Assembly: GCA_964544145.1 (NCBI GenBank)
Contig: CAZJAT010000022.1
Span: forward strand, 1 to 29,881
Reading direction: 5' to 3'
Length of the DNA: 29,881 bases
From: CAZJAT01 sp964544145
Lineage (GTDB): Bacteria; Hydrothermota; 32-111
Position numbers and translations under genes: made by a program. Positions 15,182 to 22,792 of the stretch are shown piece by piece; positions within the stretch are counted from its first letter, which is position 1; every line of letters begins with the position of its first letter. The notes beneath the pieces are model-generated. The model was not told where the DNA came from. It saw nothing but the letters and a program-made list of their open reading frames with translations, and searched no databases.

Positions 15182-16192
15182 TCAAAAAAGAGTATTCCCT
15201 TTTTTCTTCATATTCAAATGTTCATATGCAAGGTCTGTTACAACCCTTCCTCTCTGCGTTCTTTTTAGCATACCTTTAAGAATGAGAAACGGCTCATACA
15301 CCTCTTCAATTGTTTCTGCAGTATCACCTATTGAAACTGCAATTGTTGATATTCCAACAGGTCCGCCATTGTATTTCTCAATAATGGCTTTGAGAATATT
15401 TACACTGACTTCATCAAGACCAAGCGAATCCACTTCAAGTGCATCCATTGAACTCAAGGCTATTTCACTGTCAACAATGCCATTCCCTTTGACAACAGCA
15501 TAATCCCTCACACGTTTGAGTAATCTATTTGCAATTCTTGGCGTTCCGCGCGAACGCTGTGCTATCTCAGCAATTCCAGTATCAGAATATTCAATATCAA
15601 GTATTTTCGAAGAACGTTTCAGTATTTGCCCGATATCCTTGTCACTGTAAAAATCAAGACGTTTCATTATCCCGAATCTGCTTCTCATAGGCCCTGTAAG
15701 TAAACCGCTTCTTGTTGTCGCGCCTATAAGAGTAAATGGTTTTAAATTAAGTTTAACTGTACGCGCTGAGGGTCCTGTATCAATCATTATATCTATGCGG
15801 AAATCCTCAATCGCTGAGTACAGATATTCTTCTACAACCCTATTTATCCGATGTATCTCATCAATGAAGAACACATCACCTTTTTTGAGTTTGGTCAGCA
15901 AACCTGCTAAATCACCGGGTCTCTCCAGAACAGGACCGCTAGTTGCCACCATATCTACTTTCATTTCATTTGCAATAATATGTGATAATGTTGTTTTGCC
16001 CAATCCCGGGGGACCGAATAGAAGTACATGGTCAAGTACATCATCACGCCTTCGCGCAGATTCAATAAATATATGCAGATTTTCCTTCATCTTATCCTGA
16101 CCTATGAATTCATTAAGAAGCTGAGGTCTCAATGTCTCTTCAAAATTATCCTCACCCTGCAATTTACCTGACGAAATTATTTCACTATTCAT
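15182..16192 (-). CDS. ruvB: Holliday junction branch migration helicase RuvB
   Basis: 336 residues. AAA+ motor that drives branch migration of Holliday junctions with RuvA. Walker A is GPPGLGKT (60-67), Walker B is FFIDEIH (108-114), sensor 1 lies in LIGATTRSG (155-163), the probable arginine finger is R170 in GPMRSRFG, and sensor 2 is in RGTPRIANRLLKRVRDYA. The C-terminal winged-helix domain (GGPVGISTIAVSIGDTAET and after) is complete. The start ATG overlaps the ruvA TGA stop as ATGA, with AGAGG upstream. Part of a ruvC-ruvA-ruvB block in the order usual for many bacteria. Confidence 0.97.
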   Translation of the reverse strand: MNSEIISSGKLQGEDNFEETLRPQLLNEFIGQDKMKENLHIFIESARRRDDVLDHVLLFGPPGLGKTTLSHIIANEMKVDMVATSGPVLERPGDLAGLLTKLKKGDVFFIDEIHRINRVVEEYLYSAIEDFRIDIMIDTGPSARTVKLNLKPFTLIGATTRSGLLTGPMRSRFGIMKRLDFYSDKDIGQILKRSSKILDIEYSDTGIAEIAQRSRGTPRIANRLLKRVRDYAVVKGNGIVDSEIALSSMDALEVDSLGLDEVSVNILKAIIEKYNGGPVGISTIAVSIGDTAETIEEVYEPFLILKGMLKRTQRGRVVTDLAYEHLNMKKKGNTLF

Positions 16193-16749
16193 CTCAACCT
16201 CTGCAATGCTTGTTTAATTATTTCTTCTACACTTATTTCATCACCGGCCATTTTCATTACATCATTTATTGCAGATTCAATATTTTTAGGTTTGAATCCC
16301 AGGACAAGCAATGCATCATAAGCATCGCTTGTGGGTCCTGCATGACCAAATTCAATCTTACCGGATAATTCAAGTATTATTCTATCTGCTGTTTTCTGGG
16401 AAATACCTTTTACTGTTGAGATTGTCTTGCTGTCCGCATTAAAAATTGCCTGTTCAAATTGCTCGGGGTTCAATGTATTGAATACTGCCAATGCTGTTTT
16501 AGGACCGATTTTTGGAATATTTGTTAATTGATTGAATAGCATTTTTTCTTTAATGGAAGAAAATCCGAAAATCCTGAGTTCTTCATTTTTTATGGAGATA
16601 TATGTATATATTATTACTTCTTCATTTACCTCAGGCAAATCGGAATATGTATTCATTGAAATATATATCTGAAAACCCATACCTCTGACATCAATTACAG
16701 CCATTCCCGGCAACTTTTCAAAGAGAATTCCCTTTATATGATTATTCAT
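16189..16749 (-). CDS. ruvA: Holliday junction DNA-binding protein RuvA
   Basis: 186 residues, slightly short of the usual 190-205. An N-terminal OB-fold domain (about 1-62), two helix-hairpin-helix motifs (NIPKIGPKTALAVF at about 77-90 and VKGISQKTADRIILEL at about 113-128), and a C-terminal three-helix domain that contacts RuvB (DAYDALLVLGFKPKNIESAI and beyond). RuvA tetramers hold the four-way junction flat and load RuvB. The start ATG has AAGGAG five bases upstream and overlaps the ruvC stop by eight bases. Confidence 0.95.
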   Translation of the reverse strand: MNNHIKGILFEKLPGMAVIDVRGMGFQIYISMNTYSDLPEVNEEVIIYTYISIKNEELRIFGFSSIKEKMLFNQLTNIPKIGPKTALAVFNTLNPEQFEQAIFNADSKTISTVKGISQKTADRIILELSGKIEFGHAGPTSDAYDALLVLGFKPKNIESAINDVMKMAGDEISVEEIIKQALQRLR

Positions 16750-17209
16750 TATAACTCCTTGAGGTAAAGGTATATACTGCTGCTAATGCATCAGACACAT
16801 CATCAGGAATATCCTTATCAACATTAAAGATATTCTTGACCATAAAAGCAACCTGTTCCTTTGAAGCATGTCCTCTGCCTGTTACTGCTTTTTTTATGCT
16901 ATTGGGAGCAAAAAGGGAAATTGTAAGCCCATTCTGCATTGCAGCAAGCACAAGAACAATCCTTACCTGTGCAAGTTTATTTGCAGATGATACATTTTTG
17001 CTGTAGAATGACTCTTCAAATGCTGCATGCTTTGCATTAACCTTTCTTATTAAATCAAATGCCTCATCATATATGGATTTAATCCTTGCATGAAAATCCT
17101 CTCCGGAATCTGTACTGATAATACCTGCAGAAATAATATCCATTGAAGGATGCTCAACAACTGCGTATCCTGTCTGTTTGAGAGAAGGATCAAACCCAAT
17201 AATCCTCAT
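16742..17209 (-). CDS. ruvC: Crossover junction endodeoxyribonuclease RuvC
   Basis: 155 residues. The Holliday junction resolvase of the RuvABC complex. The acidic catalytic residues are all there: D7 in GFDPSLKQTGYAV, E65 in FEESFYSKN, and D137 and D140 in PDDVSDALAAVYT. The GRGHASKEQV loop (111-120) is also conserved. The start overlaps the yebC stop as ATGA, with GGAG about 11 bases upstream, so coupling probably matters. The yebC-ruvC-ruvA-ruvB order is seen across many bacteria. Confidence 0.95.
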   Translation of the reverse strand: MRIIGFDPSLKQTGYAVVEHPSMDIISAGIISTDSGEDFHARIKSIYDEAFDLIRKVNAKHAAFEESFYSKNVSSANKLAQVRIVLVLAAMQNGLTISLFAPNSIKKAVTGRGHASKEQVAFMVKNIFNVDKDIPDDVSDALAAVYTFTSRSYNE

Positions 17210-17955
17210 TTTGATAATTTCTCCATAATCTCATCTGTCACATCGAAATTTGAATAAACGGCCTGCACATCATCATTTTCTTCAAGTTTTTCAAGAAGTT
17301 TAAACAGTGTTGATGCTTTGGATTCATCCAGGGCAACTGTTGATTGAGGTATCTTTGTTATTTCAGCACTCTCCATTTTAATGTCCCTGTCTGTTAATCC
17401 CTGTTTTACGGGAGTCAGGTCATGATCACTTGTTGTAATTATAATCAAATCGTCTTCAACAACCACATCCTCTGCCCCATATTCAATTGCAGTATCAGTA
17501 ACTGATTCAACATTATTTGTATTCTTATCAACAGTGATTATACCTTTTCTGTCAAACATCCATGTAACAGATCCGACAGCTCCCAAATTTCCATTGTATT
17601 TCGAAAAAATATGGCGTACTTCTGATGTTGTTCTGTTCTTATTGTCAGTTGCTGATTCAACAAGCACGGCAACACCACCTGGACCATAGCCCTCATAATG
17701 AATTTCTTCATATGTAACACCCTCAAGCTCGCCTGTGCCCTTTTTCACTGCTCTTTCTATATTGTCAGACGGCATATTAACTGATTTCGCATTGTCAATT
17801 GCAGTTCTCAGCCTTGGATTAGCATCCGGGTCGCCTCCTCCCTCTCTTGCTGCCATCGTTATTTCCCTGATTGCTTTGGTAAAGAGCTTGCCTCTTTTGG
17901 CATCTTCTTTTCCCTTCTTATGTTTTATTGTACTCCATTTATTATGTCCGGACAT
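17206..17955 (-). CDS. yebC: YebC/PmpR family protein (DNA-binding regulator or translation factor)
   Basis: 249 residues, the usual length. The N-terminus SGHNKWSTIKHKKGKEDAKR is the family signature, followed by AAREGGGDPDANPRLRTAID and VTYEEIHYEGYGPGGVAVLVE. Members were described as transcription regulators (PmpR) and more recently as factors that relieve ribosome stalling at proline-rich or similar motifs; which applies here is unknown. AGGAGG lies four bases before the ATG. It follows pyrE by nine bases, the widest gap in the eleven-gene run, and overlaps ruvC by four. Confidence 0.95.
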   Translation of the reverse strand: MSGHNKWSTIKHKKGKEDAKRGKLFTKAIREITMAAREGGGDPDANPRLRTAIDNAKSVNMPSDNIERAVKKGTGELEGVTYEEIHYEGYGPGGVAVLVESATDNKNRTTSEVRHIFSKYNGNLGAVGSVTWMFDRKGIITVDKNTNNVESVTDTAIEYGAEDVVVEDDLIIITTSDHDLTPVKQGLTDRDIKMESAEITKIPQSTVALDESKASTLFKLLEKLEENDDVQAVYSNFDVTDEIMEKLSK

Positions 17956-17964
17956 ATATCCTCC

Positions 17965-18528
17965 TTAACGCTTGCCTCCCGGCCTGATGAGAGGAATTCC
18001 CTCACGGCATAATGGGCAATCATCCGGTTTATAAGTTACTGCATCTACAGCTATTGCGCTATACATATCATATTCAAATTGCAGATCACTGCTCCTGTCT
18101 ATCAGAATACCTATACCTGCTATATTGTCATTTACATTTTTTACTGCATCAATAGAGGCAAATACTGATTTTCCCGTTGTTAAAACATCATCAACAAGGA
18201 GAATTCTATGATGTGGTTCTATGGGGGTACCTCTGTAAAATCCCATAATATCATTTCTCTTCTCAAGATATGCACTCCTGCAATTGAGCTGTCTTGCAAA
18301 TTCATAAGCTGCTATTATTCCTCCCGTTACAGGTCCTATTACATAATCAATATCTGTTATATTCATTTTTTCTAAAACTATGCTCACTAGATTCGTTAAT
18401 ATACCTGGATTTTCCAATAATCTGAATTTCTCAAAATATATATCTGAATGCAGACCGGATGTCAGCAGGAAGTGCCCCTTAAGGATCACACCTTCATTTT
18501 CCAATATCTTTTTATTCAATACAGGCAT
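17965..18528 (-). CDS. pyrE: Orotate phosphoribosyltransferase
   Basis: Makes orotidine 5'-monophosphate from orotate and PRPP in de novo pyrimidine synthesis. 187 residues. The PRPP-binding motif is ILLVDDVLTTGKS (109-121). The substrate loop region LTSGLHSDIYFEKFRLL (22-38) and VIGPVTGGIIAAYEFAR are typical. The C-terminus DDCPLCREGIPLIRPG is the extension of the longer PyrE branch found in many anaerobes and archaea-like forms. The start lies 17 bases inside pyrF, with AGGAG seven bases upstream of the ATG. Confidence 0.95.
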   Translation of the reverse strand: MPVLNKKILENEGVILKGHFLLTSGLHSDIYFEKFRLLENPGILTNLVSIVLEKMNITDIDYVIGPVTGGIIAAYEFARQLNCRSAYLEKRNDIMGFYRGTPIEPHHRILLVDDVLTTGKSVFASIDAVKNVNDNIAGIGILIDRSSDLQFEYDMYSAIAVDAVTYKPDDCPLCREGIPLIRPGGKR

Positions 18529-19240
18529 TTTTCATCTCCTCTAAAATATCTTCAACTGCCTTTGTTTTATTCTCAGCCAACAGCACCGGTCTCCCTAAAA
18601 CAAGGAAATCGGCCCCATCCTTTATTGCTTGATATGGAGTTGATATCCTCGCCTGATCACCCTTGTCTGTACCTGCGGGCCTTATACCGGGTGTTACAAT
18701 AAGAAAATCGTTACCGCATTCTTTACGTATTGCCTTTATTTCCATTGGCGAAGCAACAACACCGCTCAGTCCTGCTGACTGAACCGCCTTTGCCAGTATA
18801 ATAACTTCATCCTCTACAGTTCGGTCGGTTGTGCCGATTATATCTTCAAGAAATGCACTGTCCAGAGAGGTTAACAATGTAACACCAACAATTGCAGGAG
18901 GTTTTTTCCCATGGTCTTTCCATTGCCAAATAAGTTTAGCCACTCCTTCCATCATTGAAAATCCACCCATTGAATGAACTGTAAGCATATCCACATCCAT
19001 ATCAAATGCTGATTTGACAGCATTTGCAACTGTATTTGGTATATCATGAAATTTCAGGTCAAGAAAAACATTTTTCTCTTTTTTCTTCAAAAACTCAATA
19101 ACCGGTTTACCATTCCGGGTAAATAATTGCAAGCCCACCTTATACCATTTTACATAATCCCCCAACTCATTCACCACTTTCTCAGCAGCATTTAAATCAT
19201 CTACATCCAAAGCTACAATCAGCTTTTCTTCTATATTCAT
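18512..19240 (-). CDS. pyrF: Orotidine 5'-phosphate decarboxylase
   Basis: Converts OMP to UMP, the last step of the pathway. 242 residues forming a TIM barrel. The catalytic Asp-Lys-Asp cluster reads D61-x-K63-x-x-D66 in FLDLKFHDIPNT, preceded by LIVALDVDD (7-15) and K34 in WYKVGLQLF. The C-terminal phosphate-gripper region includes TPGIRPAGTDKGDQ and DFLVLGRPV. The start overlaps the pyrD stop as ATGA, with AGGAG six bases upstream. Confidence 0.96.
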   Translation of the reverse strand: MNIEEKLIVALDVDDLNAAEKVVNELGDYVKWYKVGLQLFTRNGKPVIEFLKKKEKNVFLDLKFHDIPNTVANAVKSAFDMDVDMLTVHSMGGFSMMEGVAKLIWQWKDHGKKPPAIVGVTLLTSLDSAFLEDIIGTTDRTVEDEVIILAKAVQSAGLSGVVASPMEIKAIRKECGNDFLIVTPGIRPAGTDKGDQARISTPYQAIKDGADFLVLGRPVLLAENKTKAVEDILEEMKNACIE

Positions 19241-20157
19241 CCTTTTCTCCTTTCTACTGAGCCGATGATTTGTGATATATCTTCAATATTGTTATTTTTG
19301 CAGTAATCTCTTAGCTGAACACTTAATCCTGACAATATACCGGGTTTTACCAGAAGTGAAGTACCTACCTGAACTGCAGAAGCGCCAACAATGAGATACT
19401 CAAGAACATCATTGATACAATTTATGCCGCCGGCGCCAATTACAGGGATTTTTACTGTGTTGACCATTCTGTGAACATTCCATAATGACATAGGTTTTAT
19501 AGCCGGACCGCTGTATCCTGCAACTCTATTATTGAAAATAAATTTTTTTTCTTTGATATTAACAGCTGTTCCCAAATACGTATTGGTGAAAGTGATTCCG
19601 TCAAATCCCTCTGTTTCTGCAATCTGCGCAATTCTGAATGATTCACTAAATGCGGGTGATAGTTTCAAAATAAGTGTTTTGTCTGTTAGCTTACGTAAAC
19701 CTCTGATTGATTTATCGCTTTTTTCAATACTGCTGTTTATATTGAATCCGCCTTTATGAACATTGGGACAGGATATATTGATTTCATATCCGTCAAAACC
19801 CTTATGTTGCTCTAATTTTTCCATCATCATATGCAGTTCTGAAACATCAAAAAAAGCAAGATTGAGAAAAACTGCACATTTCATCTCACTTATCTCAGGT
19901 AACAGATAATCAATAAAATAATTCAACCCGGGATTTTCCAGTCCTATGGAATTTAGTAATCCACCATATGTTTCATATATACGTTTTCCTTCATTGCCTT
20001 TCTTCTCATCCAATGTAATTGATTTTGAAACAAAACCCCCAAAATCATTTTTTTCATTATACTCACAAATTTCCCGGCCCCATCCTGCACATCCCGAAGC
20101 TCCCATTATGGGAGTGTTCAGAATTGTTTTTCCTATCTTTATTGATATATTATTCAT
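19237..20157 (-). CDS. pyrD: Dihydroorotate dehydrogenase, class 1B catalytic subunit
   Basis: Oxidises dihydroorotate to orotate; the class 1B form passes electrons through PyrK to NAD. From the ATG at 20157 it has 306 residues. C130 in EINISCPNV is the catalytic base expected of class 1 enzymes (Ser in class 2), and FMN-binding stretches include ASGCAGWG, KLSPAF and PVIGAGGI. A longer in-frame reading to 20220 is rejected: its extra 21 residues lie over the end of pyrK and are unlike the family, whereas the 20157 start has AAGGA six bases upstream and overlaps the pyrK stop by eight bases. The adjacent pyrK confirms class 1B. Confidence 0.95.
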   Translation of the reverse strand: MNNISIKIGKTILNTPIMGASGCAGWGREICEYNEKNDFGGFVSKSITLDEKKGNEGKRIYETYGGLLNSIGLENPGLNYFIDYLLPEISEMKCAVFLNLAFFDVSELHMMMEKLEQHKGFDGYEINISCPNVHKGGFNINSSIEKSDKSIRGLRKLTDKTLILKLSPAFSESFRIAQIAETEGFDGITFTNTYLGTAVNIKEKKFIFNNRVAGYSGPAIKPMSLWNVHRMVNTVKIPVIGAGGINCINDVLEYLIVGASAVQVGTSLLVKPGILSGLSVQLRDYCKNNNIEDISQIIGSVERRKG

Positions 20158-20860
20158 ACACAATCCTTTTCCCATCAAAAACCGGACCATCTTTACATAC
20201 CTTCTTGAATGTGCCGTCATTTAATTTAACTGAGCATCCTGAACAGAGACCAATGCCGCATGCCATTATTTCCTCATATATTGCATAATATTCAACATCA
20301 TCTTTTATAACATCCTTCAATGCTCTCAGCATTTGCCTGGGACCGCATGCAATAATTCGCTCTGCTTCAAAATAATCAATATACTGAGAAACCATTCCTC
20401 TTTTCCCTATCCTGCCTGATTCACTTATATACATTACATCAAGTTTCAGATGTCTTATGATAGGTTCATATTCACCATCTTTATCTCCGAAAAGAATTTT
20501 AGAATTCTTAGTTATAAACATATTGATTCCCGCAAGTCCAATTCCTCCGGCAACAAGTAATGTACTTTTATTATCATTATCACATGCAAATCCATTTCCC
20601 AGGGGAATGAGTATATCCGTTTTCTCTCCAATATTCATTGCTGATATATGTTCTGTACCTTTTCCTATAATCTTCATAAGAATAGAGAATGTGTTCTCCC
20701 CTGCTGAAAATATTGAAAAAGGCCTGCGAAGCATAAAACCTGTATTTGGTACAAGTATATTAACAAATTGACCAGGAATAATCTCTTTGGTTGATTTATA
20801 TTCAAATGTCATATGCGCAATATCGTTTATTATGAATTTACTCTTCAACACTATGTTCAT
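20150..20860 (-). CDS. pyrK: Dihydroorotate dehydrogenase electron transfer subunit
   Basis: 236 residues. The FAD- and 2Fe-2S-containing partner that links PyrD to NAD. The flavin motif RRPFSI is at 45-50, the nucleotide-binding loop VAGGIGLAG at 103-111, and the NAD domain ends with ACGPRQML (171-178). The 2Fe-2S cysteines are C201, C206, C209 and C222 (ACGIGLCSGCSV, KKVCKDGPVF). It overlaps the TPR gene by 23 bases, with GAGG seven bases before its ATG, and overlaps pyrD by eight. Confidence 0.95.
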   Translation of the reverse strand: MNIVLKSKFIINDIAHMTFEYKSTKEIIPGQFVNILVPNTGFMLRRPFSIFSAGENTFSILMKIIGKGTEHISAMNIGEKTDILIPLGNGFACDNDNKSTLLVAGGIGLAGINMFITKNSKILFGDKDGEYEPIIRHLKLDVMYISESGRIGKRGMVSQYIDYFEAERIIACGPRQMLRALKDVIKDDVEYYAIYEEIMACGIGLCSGCSVKLNDGTFKKVCKDGPVFDGKRIVYE

Positions 20861-22175
20861 CTTCTATCCTCTTTATTTGATTGCAGGCTTCTTCATAAAT
20901 ATCACTGTGCCCGTATTTACTTATAATTTTGTTCAAATATTCAATAGACATTGCCGTATCAGCCTTTTCCTTTAAACATATGTATGAGAGAGCATATAAT
21001 GCCTTAGGTGCATAATAAGATTCTGAATAGCTATCCTTCACCATTTCATATAATGTTATTGCCTCTTCAATCCTCTTCAATGTCAAATAATTTATTTCAG
21101 CAAGTAAAAATCTATTTTTTGAAATTTTATCATCATCCAAAATAGTATCATTCTGCAAAGCATTGAGAAGATCAATAGACATTATCTTCATTTCTGCCTC
21201 AGGCAATAATGGTGATGTTTTCATTTCATTGACAATTATCTGATATGATTCCTTTGCGCCATCCAAATCATTTATATACTGTTCAAGTATAAGTCCCTTT
21301 TCAAAAATAAGCGAATCCTTTAATGCAACATTTCTTGCCTGTGCGATAATATCATCAATCACTCCGATTGCTTCTCTTTCCTTTCCCAGTTTTTTCATAA
21401 TTTTTGCTTTAAGGAGAAGAAGAGAATTTTTCTGCACATCTGAAATGTAGTATTTAATATTATTATTGATAAAAGTCAGGGCTTCCTCGTATTTTTCCAT
21501 TTTCAGAAGTATTGATGTATATAATGCAGCATACTCAAATCTCATCTCTTTTGGCAATGATTCCGATTTTACTGATTTTATTGAGTTTGATGCCTGTTCA
21601 AAGTCATTGACAGCATAATATAAAGCTGCCTTTTTAAATTTTAGTAAATTTTTATTTTTCACATCGGCATTATTATCATTCAGTATTCCCAATGCAGCTT
21701 CAATTTCTTCATCCACCAAATAAATATCAGACAATTCAAAAATCGCTTTTTCCTTCCATATACTTTTCTGATCAATGAGTTTCTGGAGATACACACGTGC
21801 AATCCCATATTCTTCCTGTAACATATATGTCTTTGCTGTAAAGAATACTGCCTCATCAATGAATGGGGATTTATCATAATATGTCAGCAGTTCTGTAAAT
21901 TTTCTTATGGCTTTTGTATACTCGCCCTTGTACATATATGATTTACCGATAATCATTAATGCATCATCAACATATTTTGAATTGGGGTGAAATTCAAGAA
22001 TTTTTGAGGATTTTTCAATTGCTTTATCAAGATATTGAGTATTGGGGTTTTTATTTTCTTCAATGGGTTTAATACCAAGATTATAATATTTATCTGCATT
22101 GTAAAATACATTGAAATAAGCACAGCCTGTAAATATAATAATTATGATAATTATATACATAATTTGCTTGTTCAT
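20838..22175 (-). CDS. Tetratricopeptide-repeat lipoprotein, first gene of the pyr-ruv-que run
   Basis: 445 residues. The signal peptide is strongly hydrophobic and ends in a good lipobox (IIIFTGC, C18), so the protein should be lipid-anchored in a membrane, probably the outer membrane. The mature start CAYFNVFYNADKYYNLG is one I recall from TPR lipoproteins of FCB-group and candidate-phylum bacteria. The rest is a chain of helical repeats of TPR character, for example SKYVDDALMIIGKSYMYKG and SYYAPKALYALSYICLKEK, reminiscent of BamD- or YbgF-like assembly proteins, although no specific family can be named. Its link with pyrimidine genes is positional only. The promoter's -10 box ends seven bases before the ATG and there is no Shine-Dalgarno site. 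Confidence 0.85.
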   Translation of the reverse strand: MNKQIMYIIIIIIIFTGCAYFNVFYNADKYYNLGIKPIEENKNPNTQYLDKAIEKSSKILEFHPNSKYVDDALMIIGKSYMYKGEYTKAIRKFTELLTYYDKSPFIDEAVFFTAKTYMLQEEYGIARVYLQKLIDQKSIWKEKAIFELSDIYLVDEEIEAALGILNDNNADVKNKNLLKFKKAALYYAVNDFEQASNSIKSVKSESLPKEMRFEYAALYTSILLKMEKYEEALTFINNNIKYYISDVQKNSLLLLKAKIMKKLGKEREAIGVIDDIIAQARNVALKDSLIFEKGLILEQYINDLDGAKESYQIIVNEMKTSPLLPEAEMKIMSIDLLNALQNDTILDDDKISKNRFLLAEINYLTLKRIEEAITLYEMVKDSYSESYYAPKALYALSYICLKEKADTAMSIEYLNKIISKYGHSDIYEEACNQIKRIEDEHSVEE

Positions 22176-22182
22176 TGCATTT

Positions 22183-22210
22183 ATTATATATAATTTTTAT
22201 TGAATTACAA
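22183..22210 (-). promoter_or_regulatory. Promoter of the TPR-pyr-yebC-ruv-que operon, leaderless geometry
   Basis: -10 TATAAT (22183-22188, perfect) with seven bases to the ATG at 22175. The best -35 is TTGTAA (22205-22210, 4/6) at a 16-base spacing. It lies in the 47-base gap after the three-helix membrane protein gene. Confidence 0.55.
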
Positions 22211-22222
22211 TAGACAGATTAT

Positions 22223-22717
22223 TTAATTTTGAGCACTGGATATCTGCTTTACAAGTAGAAAACTCGCTCCTATTGCTATTATCCATCCTATTGTGCGTTC
22301 TATGACAACAGCCGGATTTGACCATATTTTCTTCATTGTTTTATCCCTGTAATCATAGAATGGCATTAAAATATTCACAGCAATTCCCCCAAGAAAGGAA
22401 ACACCCCCTATGACTGCAATTATTGCAATTGCACCTGAACCAAAATCGGGGTTTTTATCTCCCGCAAGAGCAAGTACAATCCAGACAAACAATAGAATAA
22501 TCAAGGCTACAAAACCAACAACTATCATAATAGCTAAAGGCATTCCCGATGCACATCCCAGGCACACATTATCCTTCAATATATTTAGTGAACTGTTCAG
22601 AAATGGCAGCTCAATGCAGTATCCGGGTTTAACTGTTTTTTTATCAGACAATTCATCAGCATTGATTATTACCATAATGAGACTGAAAATAATTACAAGG
22701 CATAATGTTTTTCTCAT
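22223..22717 (-). CDS. Three-helix membrane protein of unknown function with a signal peptide
   Basis: I do not recognise a family. 164 residues: a signal peptide (1-20, MRKTLCLVIIFSLIMVIINA), a short extracytoplasmic stretch with three cysteines (C34 and a C52-x2-C55 pair in NVCLGCASG), then three membrane helices (about 60-85, 94-117 and 139-158) separated by short loops. The cysteine pair could form a disulfide or bind a metal or cofactor. It is transcribed divergently from the C25 peptidase gene across 75 bases, which may imply a shared function. The ATG has no Shine-Dalgarno sequence, and its promoter predicts a leaderless mRNA. Confidence 0.65.
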   Translation of the reverse strand: MRKTLCLVIIFSLIMVIINADELSDKKTVKPGYCIELPFLNSSLNILKDNVCLGCASGMPLAIMIVVGFVALIILLFVWIVLALAGDKNPDFGSGAIAIIAVIGGVSFLGGIAVNILMPFYDYRDKTMKKIWSNPAVVIERTIGWIIAIGASFLLVKQISSAQN

Positions 22718-22723
22718 ATGATT

Positions 22724-22751
22724 ATTATATGCATATTATAATTTATGTCAA
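22724..22751 (-). promoter_or_regulatory. Consensus promoter of the three-helix membrane protein gene, leaderless geometry
   Basis: -35 TTGACA (22746-22751) and -10 TATAAT (22724-22729), both perfect, spacer 16. Six bases (AATCAT) separate the -10 from the ATG at 22717. The -35 and following bases, TTGACATAAATT, also occur in the Rrf2 promoter. Confidence 0.8.
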
Positions 22752-22758
22752 ATATCAC

Positions 22759-22786
22759 TTTACATTATTTCAATATTTGATATAAT
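22759..22786 (+). promoter_or_regulatory. Promoter of the C25 peptidase gene, leaderless geometry
   Basis: -35 TTTACA (22759-22764, 5/6), spacer 16, -10 TATAAT (22781-22786) preceded by TGA to form an extended -10. Six bases (TTAAAT) precede the ATG at 22793. Back to back with the promoter on the other strand; the -35 boxes are seven bases apart. Confidence 0.78.
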
Positions 22787-22792
22787 TTAAAT

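Noticed and set aside
20158..20220. N-terminal extension of pyrD over pyrK
   Set aside because: A good Shine-Dalgarno site and the family N-terminus both point to the ATG at 20157.
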